Of a stretch of DNA of 64,000 nucleotides, positions 45,138 through 55,956 are shown piece by piece. Both the position numbers and the translations under genes were made by a program. The notes below the pieces were generated by a model. It ran no database searches and was not told the origin of the DNA. It saw only the letters and a list, made by a program, of their open reading frames with translations. Origin of the DNA: Methylobacterium adhaesivum. GTDB lineage: Bacteria > Pseudomonadota > Alphaproteobacteria > Rhizobiales > Beijerinckiaceae. The stretch is taken from NCBI RefSeq assembly GCF_022179065.1, contig NZ_BPQD01000003.1:434001-498000 (forward strand), written 5' to 3'. Each line of letters opens with the position of its first letter. The first letter of the stretch is position 1.

Positions 45138-45603
45138 ATCGCTGCGGATCGTCGATCAGGCCGGAGCCGGCGCCCTCGTCGGCCAGGTGATGGAGACCCT
45201 CCGGGCCCTCGAGAGCGTGCTCGCCCGGGAGAGCGACCACATCCGCGTCGGGCGCCTCGATCAGGGGCTGGCCGAGACCGGCGACAAGACCGGCTTGTCG
45301 GCGGCCTATCTCCAAGGGCTCGAGACGATCAAGGCCAACGCCACCGCCCTCATGCGGTTCGCCCCGGAGGGCATCGCGGCCCTGAAGGAAGCCCACCAGC
45401 GCTTCACGGAGGCGGTGACGTCAAACCAGGCGGTTCTGGCCACGGCCCATTCGGTCTCGGAAGGGCTGGTGAAGGCCCTGTCGCAGGAGATGAGTCGCGC
45501 CCACTCGGCGACGGTCTACGGTCGCCCGTCGCGCAATCCCTCGCCCTATATCCGGCCCGGGATGGAGAGCAGCCTGCCCCTCGTGCTGTCGCGCAACCTC
45601 TAG
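45121..45603 (+). CDS. flgN: FlgN-like flagellar export chaperone
   Basis: 160 residues, helical. The FlgN-type coiled coil covers about 20-120: GQVMETLRALESVLARESDH IRVGRLDQGL, then GLETIKANATALMRFAPEGI. The C-terminus is Ser/Pro-rich and ends SSLPLVLSRNL. FlgN-class proteins escort hook-filament junction proteins FlgK and FlgL to the export gate. The identification rests on modest similarity and on its overlap with flgJ. Confidence 0.72.
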   Translation: MSAPTESLRIVDQAGAGALVGQVMETLRALESVLARESDHIRVGRLDQGLAETGDKTGLSAAYLQGLETIKANATALMRFAPEGIAALKEAHQRFTEAVTSNQAVLATAHSVSEGLVKALSQEMSRAHSATVYGRPSRNPSPYIRPGMESSLPLVLSRNL

Positions 45604-45682
45604 ACCATCGTCTTGTTTCGAAAGCCGCAGGGCGACCGTCCGGGACGATGCGTCAGCCACAACCGGGTGGGCGGAGCCCGGT

Positions 45683-46012
45683 TCAGCGCTGCCCCGTGCC
45701 CATGCGCACGAAGGCGCGGACCGGGCCGGCCTCCGTCGCGGTGCGCGTGTCGATGGACAGGTGGCCGATGGCCGAGGGTGTCCCGAGGGGCGCGGACGAT
45801 CCGCGCCGCGTCGCCGCCACCTCGCCGGCGACGCGCCCCGACACGCGCAGGCAGGTGTCGCTGCCCGGCACCGCGATGAAGCCGGCGCCCCGGGACGGGC
45901 ACGGCCGCAGCGTCCCGGCGGGTGCCGCAACCCGCTCGCGGCCAGCGGCCGGAACCACGCCGAGGCCCAATGCGAGGGCGATCACGGCCCCCCTCCCCCG
46001 ACTATCCCGCAT
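45683..46012 (-). CDS. Short protein resembling the N-terminus of a Porin_2-type porin
   Basis: 109 residues. Signal peptide (AVIALALGLGVVPAAG), then a segment like the start of alphaproteobacterial porins: CPSRGAGFIAVPGSDTCLRVSGRVAGE, with the two cysteines characteristic of that region. Full porins have about 400 or more residues, so only the first strand region remains. It may be a decayed porin, or a small envelope protein built from that motif; I see no porin sequence downstream. Expression is uncertain. Confidence 0.5.
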   Translation of the reverse strand: MRDSRGRGAVIALALGLGVVPAAGRERVAAPAGTLRPCPSRGAGFIAVPGSDTCLRVSGRVAGEVAATRRGSSAPLGTPSAIGHLSIDTRTATEAGPVRAFVRMGTGQR

Positions 46013-46115
46013 CGATTCCTCTCCTTGCGCTCCGCGACGTCGCTCTCGCCTGTCTTTACGCTCCGTTATGTCCCTGTCGTCTAGGTTTAGCGAGCCGGCA
46101 GTACGAGTTTATGCG

Positions 46116-46586
46116 ATGCGCCCCACCCCGCGGACGAGCCTACTCCATCTCATCTACTTCTCGCGCCTGAATCTCTCGGCCGACCCTTCCGCGCGCAGCC
46201 AGCAGATGGATGATCTCGCTCGTCAGTGTCAGAAGAAGAACGAGTTCCACGTCATCACGAGCTTCCTCTTCGTCGATCAGAACTTTGCCGTTCAGGTGAT
46301 CGAGGGCGAGCGGAACGCCCTGATCGAAACCTTCAACCGGATCAACGTGGATCCCCGCCACCGCGACGTGAAGATCGTGGAGTGGCGCGAGATCGCCAAG
46401 CGGGATTTCGGGCAATCCTTCGCCCTGAGCGTGCGCGGCCCGGTCAACGACGCGTTGTACGCCAAGGCCAACCTCCTGCCGACTTTCCAACGCGGCACTC
46501 CGAAGGCCGCCGGCATCCTGTCCCTCGCCCAGCAGTTGCAGGCCGAATCCCTGTCGAGACAGGGCGGCGATCCCATGCTGGTTTGA
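46116..46586 (+). CDS. BLUF-domain-like protein with atypical flavin-site residues
   Basis: 156 residues, BLUF fold over residues 9-105 plus a helical tail. The start LLHLIYFSRLNLS supplies the conserved Tyr (Tyr14) and FAVQVIEG the conserved Gln (Gln60), the pair that switches hydrogen bonds after blue-light excitation. Against the usual N-G-I-T-G motif this protein has H-V-I-T-S (residues 45-49), replacing Asn by His. The later R-F-x2-W-x-M region reads RDFGQSFALS, so the semi-conserved Trp and Met are missing. ATG 46116 is chosen as nearest to the domain. It may bind flavin with altered photochemistry or have lost light sensing. No effector domain is present. Confidence 0.8.
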   Translation: MRPTPRTSLLHLIYFSRLNLSADPSARSQQMDDLARQCQKKNEFHVITSFLFVDQNFAVQVIEGERNALIETFNRINVDPRHRDVKIVEWREIAKRDFGQSFALSVRGPVNDALYAKANLLPTFQRGTPKAAGILSLAQQLQAESLSRQGGDPMLV

Positions 46587-47031
46587 CGTCCTGAGACGCC
46601 CCTGCCCTTCGACCTCGAACCGGATGTGAACGGTCTCGTATCGTGATCCGAAGGCGCGCCACCGCGCGAGGCGTCCAGCCTGTCCTGGGCGACGGTCCAA
46701 TGCCCATGTTGCGTTGGGCGGGGACCGGTGCGCTCGAAATCCCTTTCTTTTTTGCCGCAGGTGCCGATCGCCGGCACGCCTCTTCGTGGGCCCCGCCACC
46801 AAGCCTCGCGCCGTGTGGCGCGCCTGCGCATCACCGTGATTCCACCGAGGCCCTGACGTCACCGTAGGCCGCCGCCGGGTCGCCCCGTCCGCTGATCCAG
46901 GGATCCAAGGATCCTCATGCGATCCTTATGGGATCGCCCCCGTCGCTCTCTCGAATCCTCACGCGGTTCGCGGCCACATGGCTGGACGAGCGCGACCGAT
47001 CACGGTCCGCCGAACGCGGGACCCACGCACC
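46587..47031. other. 445-bp region between the BLUF gene and the kdp genes
   Basis: No convincing gene. The right half must carry the kdp promoter and has the GATC-rich inverted repeat at 46907-46927. An Arg-rich reading at 46643-46867 has no features and is rejected. No riboswitch or c-di-AMP-type element is recognisable to me. Confidence 0.5.
46907..46927. promoter_or_regulatory. Inverted repeat in the kdp upstream region
   Basis: AAGGATC (46907-46913) and GATCCTT (46921-46927) form inverted arms around a 7-nt spacer, within a cluster of four GATCC-like words (46895-46935). About 105 bp before the first kdp ORF. Candidate KdpE site or stem-loop; not a match to a consensus that I know. Confidence 0.35.
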
Positions 47032-47115
47032 ATGCTCGACCTCGCCTTCACCCTCGGGGGGCTCGCCGTCTTCGGCCTGACCGCCGCCTACGCCGCCCTG
47101 TGCGAGCGCCTGTGA
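47032..47115 (+). CDS. 27-residue membrane miniprotein preceding kdpF
   Basis: Reads MLDLAFTLGGLAVFGLTAAY then AALCERL. It is a single hydrophobic helix with an acidic N-terminus and a polar CERL tail. A very similar tiny ORF (start, one helix, C-(E/D)-R-L end) precedes kdpF in other bacteria as I remember it, but it is generally not annotated. It ends 10 bp before kdpF, so it is surely in the same transcript. It may be a Kdp subunit-like lipid-facing peptide or a regulatory leader. Confidence 0.65.
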   Translation: MLDLAFTLGGLAVFGLTAAYAALCERL

Positions 47116-47125
47116 GGCCACCGAC

Positions 47126-47215
47126 ATGACCCTCGATCTCGCGCTCGGCGCCCTCGTGACTCTCGGGCTCCTCACCTACCTCGCCTACGCCCTCGTCCGC
47201 CCCGAGCGGTTCTGA
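47126..47215 (+). CDS. kdpF: K+-transporting ATPase subunit KdpF
   Basis: 29 residues: one helix ([20 protein letters not shown]) and the diagnostic ending RPERF. KdpF is a membrane peptide that stabilises the KdpFABC complex. It lies 22 bp before kdpA. Too short for routine gene calling but unmistakable by sequence and position. Confidence 0.92.
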   Translation: MTLDLALGALVTLGLLTYLAYALVRPERF

Positions 47216-47237
47216 CGGCCCCTGCAGGAACACTTCC

Positions 47238-48953
47238 ATGACCCTCAACGGCTGGAGCCAGATCGCGCTGTTCTGCGCGGTCGTGCTCGCCCTCGCCCGT
47301 CCCCTCGGCGGCTATATGACCCGCGTGTTCGCGGGCGAGCGGACGATCCTCTCTCCCCTCCTCGCCCCCGTCGAGGGCGGGCTCTACCGCGCCGCCGGCA
47401 TCGACGCCCGGCACGAACAGCCGTGGCTCGCCTATGCCCTCGCCATGCTGGCCTTCCACGTCCTCGGCTTCCTCGCCCTGTACGGCCTCCTGCGGGTCCA
47501 GGCGCTGCTGCCGTTCAATCCGGACGGGCAGGCCGCCGTCGCGCCGGACCTCGCGTTCAACACTGCCGCGAGCTTTCTCACCAACACCAACTGGCAGTCC
47601 TACGGCGGCGAGACGACGATGTCGTACCTCACGCAGATGCTGGGGCTGACGGTGCAGAACTTCCTCTCGGCCGCCACCGGCATCGCGCTGGCCATGGCCC
47701 TCGTGCGCGGCTTCGCCCGGGCCTCGGCGAAGACCGTCGGGTCGTTCTGGGTCGATCTCACCCGCGCCACCCTCTACGTGCTGCTGCCGCTCTGCGTCGT
47801 CTACGCCCTGTTCCTCGTCTGGCAGGGCGTTCCCCAGACGCTCTCCGGCGCCGTCGCGGCGACCACCCTCGAGGGGCAGGCCCAGACCATCGCCGTCGGC
47901 CCGGTGGCGAGCCAGGTCGCCATCAAGATGCTCGGCACCAACGGGGGCGGGTTCTTCAACGCCAACGCGGCCCACCCGTTCGAGAACCCGACGGCGCTGG
48001 CGAACTTCATCCAGATGGTCTCGATCTTCGCCATCGGCGCGGCGATGACCAATGTCTTCGGCCGCATGGTCGGCGACGAGCGCCAGGGCTGGGCGATCCT
48101 CGCCGCCATGGGCGTGCTGTTCCTCGCCGGCGCCACCATCGTGTACGGGGCCGAAGCTGCGGGCAGCCCGGTCCTCGATGGCCTCGGCCTCGGCGGCGGC
48201 AACATGGAAGGCAAGGAGGTCCGCTTCGGCATCGTCGCCTCCGCCCTGTTCGCCGCCGTCACCACCGCCGCCTCCTGCGGCGCCGTCAACGCCATGCACG
48301 ACAGCTTCACGGCACTCGGCGGCATGATCCCGCTCATCAACATGGAGCTCGGCGAGATCATCGTCGGCGGCGTCGGGGCCGGCCTCTACGGCATGCTCGT
48401 CTTCGTCATCGTGGCGATCTTCGTCGCCGGGCTCATGGTCGGGCGCACACCGGAATACCTCGGCAAGAAGATCGAGGCCCGCGAGGTGAAGATGGCGATG
48501 CTCGCCATCCTGTGCCTGCCCCTGCTGATGCTCGGTTTCACGGCGCTGGCCACCGTGGTGGCGGCCGGCCTCGCGGGACCGGCCAATGCCGGCCCCCACG
48601 GTTTCACCGAGATCCTCTACGCCTTCACCTCGGCGGCGGCGAACAACGGCTCGGCCTTCGGCGGTCTCACGGCGAACACGGCGTTCTACAACACCACGCT
48701 CGGCCTCGGGATGCTGTTCGGGCGGTTCTTCGTCATCGTTCCGGCGCTGGCCATCGCGGGTTCGCTCGCGGCGAAGAAGACCGTCCCGGTCTCGGCCGGG
48801 ACCCTGCCGACACACGGCGCCCTGTTCGTTGGGCTCCTCGTCGGCGTGATCCTCATCGTCGGCGGCCTGACGTTCCTACCCGCCCTGGCGCTCGGCCCCA
48901 TCGTCGAGCACCTCGCCGGGGGCCTCGGCCAGACCTTCGCGACGGGTGGCTGA
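47238..48953 (+). CDS. kdpA: K+-transporting ATPase subunit KdpA
   Basis: 571 residues, about ten membrane helices. It is the K+-selective channel-like subunit of the Kdp pump. The selectivity-filter regions are visible: [57 protein letters not shown] and [20 protein letters not shown]. Start ATG 47238. Its stop is one base from the small ORF that follows. Confidence 0.98.
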   Translation: MTLNGWSQIALFCAVVLALARPLGGYMTRVFAGERTILSPLLAPVEGGLYRAAGIDARHEQPWLAYALAMLAFHVLGFLALYGLLRVQALLPFNPDGQAAVAPDLAFNTAASFLTNTNWQSYGGETTMSYLTQMLGLTVQNFLSAATGIALAMALVRGFARASAKTVGSFWVDLTRATLYVLLPLCVVYALFLVWQGVPQTLSGAVAATTLEGQAQTIAVGPVASQVAIKMLGTNGGGFFNANAAHPFENPTALANFIQMVSIFAIGAAMTNVFGRMVGDERQGWAILAAMGVLFLAGATIVYGAEAAGSPVLDGLGLGGGNMEGKEVRFGIVASALFAAVTTAASCGAVNAMHDSFTALGGMIPLINMELGEIIVGGVGAGLYGMLVFVIVAIFVAGLMVGRTPEYLGKKIEAREVKMAMLAILCLPLLMLGFTALATVVAAGLAGPANAGPHGFTEILYAFTSAAANNGSAFGGLTANTAFYNTTLGLGMLFGRFFVIVPALAIAGSLAAKKTVPVSAGTLPTHGALFVGLLVGVILIVGGLTFLPALALGPIVEHLAGGLGQTFATGG

Positions 48954-48954
48954 G

Positions 48955-49164
48955 ATGGCCCGCACTCTCCCGCGCGCGCCGGGCTTCCGGCGCCCCGTCA
49001 CCCACCGCGCCCGGTCACGTCCGCCGGTGAGGCTGTCCGGGGGGCGGCCCGCCGGCGATCTCCGGGGCTCGGACATCGTCCTCGTCCTCCTCGGCCTGAC
49101 CCTGCTCGGCGGCCTCTGCCTCGTGGCCGGGCTCGCCCTCCTCGGCCGCTGCCTCACCGCCTGA
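48955..49164 (+). CDS. Small Arg-rich membrane ORF between kdpA and kdpB
   Basis: 69 residues: an Arg/Pro-rich basic N-terminus of about 38, then one membrane helix (DIVLVLLGLTLLGGLCLVAGL) and a short LGRCLTA tail. It starts one base after the kdpA stop. kdpA and kdpB are normally adjacent, so this is an insertion into the operon; the 269-bp gap is otherwise empty. It could be a real regulatory or accessory peptide or a degraded remnant. Confidence 0.5.
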   Translation: MARTLPRAPGFRRPVTHRARSRPPVRLSGGRPAGDLRGSDIVLVLLGLTLLGGLCLVAGLALLGRCLTA

Positions 49165-49222
49165 TCCGCCGGCGCGATCCCGCGTCGCCGCCGCCCCGCT
49201 TTCCTGATCCGGACACACGCCC

Positions 49223-51310
<2,088 letters not shown>

Positions 51311-51339
51311 TCCGTCCGCCCCGGTCTCAGGAGCCTCCC

Positions 51340-51945
51340 ATGCCGAATCCCCTTCGCCCCGCCCTCGTCCTCCTCGTCGCCCTGACGCTGATCACGGGCC
51401 TTGCCTATCCCCTCGCGCTCACCGGTCTGGCGGGGGTGATCTTTCCGGCCAAGGCCGCCGGGAGCCTGATCGAGCGCGACGGCCGGATCGTCGGCTCGAG
51501 CCTCATCGGGCAGTCCTTCACGGCGGACGCGTACTTCCACGGTCGCCCCTCGGCGACGACCGCCGCCGACCCGGCGGACGCGACGAAGACCGTGGCGTCG
51601 CCCTACAACGCCGCCAACTCGTCGGGCTCCAACCTCGGCCCGACGAGCGCCGCCCTGGCCGAGCGGGTGGCGGCCGACCTCGCCGCGCGCCGGGCCGAGA
51701 ATCCCGGCGAGCCGGTGCCCGTCGACCTCGTCACGGCGAGCGGTTCGGGCCTCGATCCCGATCTCTCGCCTGAGGCCGCCCTGTTCCAGGTGCCCCGGGT
51801 CGCGAAGGCGCGTAATCTGTCGGAGGACCGGGTCCGCCGTCTCGTCGACGACGGGGTCCGGGGCCGGCTGCTGGGCGTTCTCGGCGAGCCCCGCGTCAAC
51901 GTCCTCGCCCTCAACCTCGCCCTCGACGAGATCGACCGAAGGTAA
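51340..51945 (+). CDS. kdpC: K+-transporting ATPase subunit KdpC
   Basis: 201 residues. One N-terminal membrane helix ([20 protein letters not shown]) and a periplasmic domain with [49 protein letters not shown] and [20 protein letters not shown], all typical. KdpC links KdpA and KdpB. ATG 51340 follows an AGGAG nine bases upstream. Confidence 0.97.
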   Translation: MPNPLRPALVLLVALTLITGLAYPLALTGLAGVIFPAKAAGSLIERDGRIVGSSLIGQSFTADAYFHGRPSATTAADPADATKTVASPYNAANSSGSNLGPTSAALAERVAADLAARRAENPGEPVPVDLVTASGSGLDPDLSPEAALFQVPRVAKARNLSEDRVRRLVDDGVRGRLLGVLGEPRVNVLALNLALDEIDRR

Positions 51946-51954
51946 CCGCGCCGG

Positions 51955-54711
51955 ATGCGTTTCATGCCCGTGTCGAGCCTGCCCGCCGAACCGTACCGCC
52001 CCTCCCCCGAGGCGCTGCTGGCGGCTGCGAAACGCGCGGACGGCCGGCGCGGGCGCCTCAAGATCTTTCTCGGGGCCGCCCCCGGCGTCGGCAAGACCTG
52101 CGAGATGCTGACCGTCGGCCACGCGCGGCTGAGGGCCGGGACGGATGTGGTCATCGGCGTCGTCGAGACCCATGGCCGCCCCGAGACCGAGGTCCTGGTC
52201 GAGGGCCTCCCCGCCGTTCCCCTCTCCGCCGTGCCGTATCACGGGGCGATGCTGCGCGAGATGGACCTCGACGCCGTCCTCGCCCGCCGGCCGGCCCTCG
52301 CCCTCGTGGACGAACTCGCCCACACCAACGCCCCCGGTGCCCGCCACCCGAAGCGCTATCAGGACGTGGAGGAACTCCTCGACGCCGGGATCGACGTCCA
52401 CACCACGCTCAACATCCAGCACGTGGAGAGCCTGAACGACGTGGTGGCTCAGATCACCCGCGTGCGGGTGCGCGAGACGGTGCCGGACGGCATCCTCGAC
52501 CGGGCCGACGACATCGCGGTGGTCGATCTCCACCCCGACGATCTGATCCAGCGCCTGAAGGACGGCAAGGTCTACGGGCCGGGCCATGCCGAGCGGGCCC
52601 TGCGGCACTACTTTTCGCGGGGCAATCTCACGGCCTTGCGCGAACTGGCGCTCCGGCGCACGGCCGACCGGGTCGACGACGAACTCCTGAGCCACATGCG
52701 GGCCAACGCCATCGCGGGGCCGTGGGGCGCCGGGGAGCGGGTCCTCGTCTGCATCGACGAGGACCCGCGCTGCGCCGGCCTCGTGCGCCACGCCAAGCGC
52801 CTCGCCGACCGCCTGCACGCGCCCTGGACCGCCCTCACGGTGGAGGGCGCCCGCAGCCTGTCCCTCGACGAAGCGGCGCGCGACCGCATCGCCGACACCC
52901 TGCGCCTCGCCGACCGCCTCGGCGGCGATGCCGTGACCCTGCCGGGCGGCCGACGCATCGCCGACGACGTCCTCGCCTACGCGCGGGCGGCCAACGTCAA
53001 CCACATCATCCTCGGCAAGGCCGACCGGCCGGCGTGGTTCGAACTCCTGAACGGCTCGGTGGTGCACGACCTCATCCGGCGCTCGGGGTCCATCAGCATC
53101 CACGTCATCGCCGGGGACGCGGCCGAGGCGGACCGCGTGCCGCGAAAGACCGTGGCGACGGCCCCGGTGGCATCCCCCTTCGAGGCCCTGCCCTACGCCC
53201 TCGGCGTCCTGGCGACGGCGGCGGGCCTCGGCCTCGCCGTGCTGCTGGAGCCGGTCCTCGGCGTCGAGAGCGCCGACCTCATCCTGCTCACCGCCATCGT
53301 GGCGGTGGCGGTGCGCTTCGGCCTCGGCCCCTCGCTCCTCGCCGTGGTGACGGCGTCGCTCGCCTACAACTTCTTCTTCCTGCCGCCGGTCTACACCTTC
53401 ACCATCGCGGACCCGACCAACATCGCCGCCTTCGTGCTGTTCACCGGGGTGGCGGTGGTGGTCTCGAACCTCGCCTCCCGGTCGCGCCGGGAGGCCGTGG
53501 TCTCGCAGGCGCGCGCCCGGGCGACGGAACGGCTCTACGGCTTCAGCCGCACGCTCGCCGCCTGCGCCACCCTCGACGACGTGCTCTGGGCGACCTCGGC
53601 GCAGATGGCCGCCCTGCTCAAGGCCCGCGTGGTGGTGCTGCTGCCCGAGGACGACGCCAGGGCACCCGTCTCCGTCCGGGCCGGCTTCCCGCCCGAGGAC
53701 CGCCTCGACGCCGCCGACCTCGGCGCGGCGCAATGGGCCTTCGACAACGCCCGGCCGGCGGGCCGGGGCGCCGACACCCTGCCGGGCGCCCGGCGGCTGT
53801 TCCTGCCCCTGCGCACGGGGCGCGGCCGCGTCGGCGTCGTCGGCCTCGACACCGACGAAGCGGGGCCGATCCTCACCCCGGAAGCCCGGCGCCTGTTCGA
53901 CGCCCTCGCCGACATGGCGGCCCTCGCCCTCGAGCGGGTGCGCCTCGTGGAGGACCTCGACCGGGCCGAACGCGCCGCCGAGACCGGCCGCCTGCGCCAG
54001 GCGCTCCTCACCTCCATCTCCCACGACCTGCGCACGCCGCTGGCATCGGTGCTGGGCGCGGCCACCACCCTGCGCGACCTCGATGCGGCCCTGCCGCGCG
54101 AGGCGAAGGCGGACCTCCTCGCCACGATCATCGCCGAATCCGAGCGGCTCAACCGCTTCATCGCGAACCTCCTCGACATGACGCGCCTCGAAGCCGGGGC
54201 GGTCGCGGCGAACCTCACGGCCCAGGATGTTGCCGAGATCGTCGACACGGCCCTGCGCCGGATGGACAGGATCCTCGCCCACCACCGCGTCGTCCTCGAC
54301 CTGCCGGCGAGCCTGCCGGCCCTGCGCCTCGACCCGGTGCTGTTCGAGCAGGTGCTGGTCAACCTCCTCGACAACGCCGCGAAATACGCCCCCGAGGAGT
54401 CCACGCTCACCGTGGCGGGCGAAGCGGACGGGGCGCATGTCCGCCTGCGGATCTCCGACGAGGGCGAGGGCCTGCCGCCCGCCGATGTCGAGCGGGTGTT
54501 CGACAAGTTCTACCGCGTGCCCAAGGGCGACAGTGTCCGGGCGGGGACGGGCCTCGGCCTTGCCATCGCCCGCGGCTTCGTCGAGGCCATGGGCGGCACC
54601 CTCACGGCCGCCAACCGCGCCGACCGTTTGGGCGCCGTCTTCACCCTCGTCCTGCCGGTGCCGCCGGAGGGGCGCCGTCCGGACAGGGCCACGAGAGCAG
54701 CCGCATCATGA
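51955..54711 (+). CDS. kdpD: K+-sensing histidine kinase KdpD
   Basis: 918 residues. N-terminal KdpD domain with Walker A GAAPGVGKT (about 40-48) and LVDELAHTNAPGARHPKRYQ; universal-stress-like domain (about 250-370); four membrane helices (about 395-500); GAF-like domain; then HisKA with phospho-acceptor in SISHDLRTPLASVLGAA and HATPase with NLLDNAAKYAPEE and GTGLGLAIARGF. It phosphorylates KdpE under K+ limitation or osmotic stress. ATG 51955, 9 bp after kdpC; its end overlaps kdpE (ATGA). Confidence 0.97.
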   Translation: MRFMPVSSLPAEPYRPSPEALLAAAKRADGRRGRLKIFLGAAPGVGKTCEMLTVGHARLRAGTDVVIGVVETHGRPETEVLVEGLPAVPLSAVPYHGAMLREMDLDAVLARRPALALVDELAHTNAPGARHPKRYQDVEELLDAGIDVHTTLNIQHVESLNDVVAQITRVRVRETVPDGILDRADDIAVVDLHPDDLIQRLKDGKVYGPGHAERALRHYFSRGNLTALRELALRRTADRVDDELLSHMRANAIAGPWGAGERVLVCIDEDPRCAGLVRHAKRLADRLHAPWTALTVEGARSLSLDEAARDRIADTLRLADRLGGDAVTLPGGRRIADDVLAYARAANVNHIILGKADRPAWFELLNGSVVHDLIRRSGSISIHVIAGDAAEADRVPRKTVATAPVASPFEALPYALGVLATAAGLGLAVLLEPVLGVESADLILLTAIVAVAVRFGLGPSLLAVVTASLAYNFFFLPPVYTFTIADPTNIAAFVLFTGVAVVVSNLASRSRREAVVSQARARATERLYGFSRTLAACATLDDVLWATSAQMAALLKARVVVLLPEDDARAPVSVRAGFPPEDRLDAADLGAAQWAFDNARPAGRGADTLPGARRLFLPLRTGRGRVGVVGLDTDEAGPILTPEARRLFDALADMAALALERVRLVEDLDRAERAAETGRLRQALLTSISHDLRTPLASVLGAATTLRDLDAALPREAKADLLATIIAESERLNRFIANLLDMTRLEAGAVAANLTAQDVAEIVDTALRRMDRILAHHRVVLDLPASLPALRLDPVLFEQVLVNLLDNAAKYAPEESTLTVAGEADGAHVRLRISDEGEGLPPADVERVFDKFYRVPKGDSVRAGTGLGLAIARGFVEAMGGTLTAANRADRLGAVFTLVLPVPPEGRRPDRATRAAAS

Positions 54712-55403
54712 GCACCCGCATCCTCGTCGTCGACGACGAGCCGCCGATCCGGAAGCTCCTGCGCATGGGGCTCGCCACCCAGGACCACCATGTCGTCGAG
54801 GCCCCCGACGCCCGCACCGCCCTCGACCTCCTGGGCGGGACGCCCGTGAACCTCGTCCTCCTCGATCTCGGCCTGCCGGACATGCGCGGCCACGATCTCC
54901 TCGCCCGCATCCGGGCGAGCCATCCCGATCTGCCCGTCGTCGTCCTGTCGAGCCGCGACGACGAGCCGGGCAAGGTCGAGGCCCTCGATCTCGGCGCCGA
55001 CGACTACGTCACGAAGCCCTTCGGCATGGGCGAACTCCTCGCCCGCATCCGTGCGGCCCTGCGCCACCGCCTCGCCGTCCAGGGCGAGCGGGCGGTGTTC
55101 GAGGTCGACGGCCTGCGGGTCGATCTCGTCCGCCGCCTCGTCCGGGTGCGCGGCGAGGAGGTGAAGCTCACGCCCCGCGAGTACGATTTCCTGCGCGTCC
55201 TGGTGCAGCACGCGGGCAAGCCCCTCACCCACGCCCAGCTCATGAAGGCGGTCTCGACCTCGTCCGATCCGCAATACCTGCGGGTCTACATGCGCCAGCT
55301 CCGCCAGAAGCTTGAACAGGACCCGGAGCGGCCCCGCATCCTCCTCACCGAAACGGGGGTCGGCTACCGCTTGCGCGCCCCGGAGGACAGCCTCCCGGCG
55401 TGA
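54708..55403 (+). CDS. kdpE: Response regulator KdpE (OmpR family)
   Basis: 231 residues. Receiver domain with the acidic pair ILVVDDEPP, phospho-acceptor Asp53 in LVLLDLGLPDMRG and Lys in DDYVTKPFG; C-terminal winged helix (VKLTPREYDFLRVLVQHAGK ... VYMRQLRQKLEQDPERPRIL). It activates the kdp operon when phosphorylated by KdpD. Translationally coupled to kdpD by a 4-bp overlap. Last gene of the operon. Confidence 0.97.
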   Translation: MSTRILVVDDEPPIRKLLRMGLATQDHHVVEAPDARTALDLLGGTPVNLVLLDLGLPDMRGHDLLARIRASHPDLPVVVLSSRDDEPGKVEALDLGADDYVTKPFGMGELLARIRAALRHRLAVQGERAVFEVDGLRVDLVRRLVRVRGEEVKLTPREYDFLRVLVQHAGKPLTHAQLMKAVSTSSDPQYLRVYMRQLRQKLEQDPERPRILLTETGVGYRLRAPEDSLPA

Positions 55404-55647
55404 GCCGGTGCGACCTCGCCCGCCCTCCTCGACGGGGCGAACGCCACGACCCGCCTGTCGGCTCGCGCGGGTCGCCGGTCGGCGGAGACCTCACGAACGG
55501 GACTGGCTCTCGCGCCGCCGGCGATCCGGCGGTGAGGCAGCCGCATGCGCGAACGCCCGAGGGGGCGAGCCGAATCATCTTGCCAAATGAGAGGCGGCGT
55601 GGTTCTAGCGTGGGAATAAGTCCCACATAGATCGTCACGGATGCGCG

Positions 55648-55956
55648 ATGTCCTCGCTCCAGGAACCTCTTCAGCCCACCCGCTCACGGGGGCGTTTCGT
55701 CCGCGGTTCGGCGGCGCCCGTGCTGCCGGTCAGGGCAACGCGGCGGGTCCGCAAGACGCGCGGGGCCGACCTCGGCCTGTGTGAAATCCTGTTCCTCGTC
55801 CTGACCGGCCTATGGATCCTGGCGATCCTCTTCACCGATGACGGGATCGCGGACGCGTGGCGGGATACCGATTGGAGCGGACCTGCATCGTCCGAGACAT
55901 TCCATGCCGCCCGTCGGGACGGTTTGTCCCAGGACATCTCCCATGGGAGACGGTGA
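55648..55956 (+). CDS. Small single-pass membrane protein of unknown function
   Basis: 102 residues. A basic, Arg-rich N-terminus of about 45 is followed by one helix (EILFLVLTGLWILAILFT) and an acidic, Trp-containing tail (DDGIADAWRDTDWSGP). Unknown family. Its last 14 bases overlap the start of the SGNH-like gene in another frame, which suggests co-translation. The 244 bp between kdpE and this gene show nothing recognisable. Confidence 0.5.
   Translation: MSSLQEPLQPTRSRGRFVRGSAAPVLPVRATRRVRKTRGADLGLCEILFLVLTGLWILAILFTDDGIADAWRDTDWSGPASSETFHAARRDGLSQDISHGRR

Noticed and set aside
46643-46867. 74-codon frame upstream of kdp
   Set aside because: No features and located in the probable kdp regulatory region.
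52722-55403. 893-codon frame opening in kdpD and running into KdpE
   Set aside because: Only the last 231 residues (KdpE) are real, starting at ATG 54708; the rest is an out-of-frame shadow of kdpD, so there is no KdpD-KdpE fusion.
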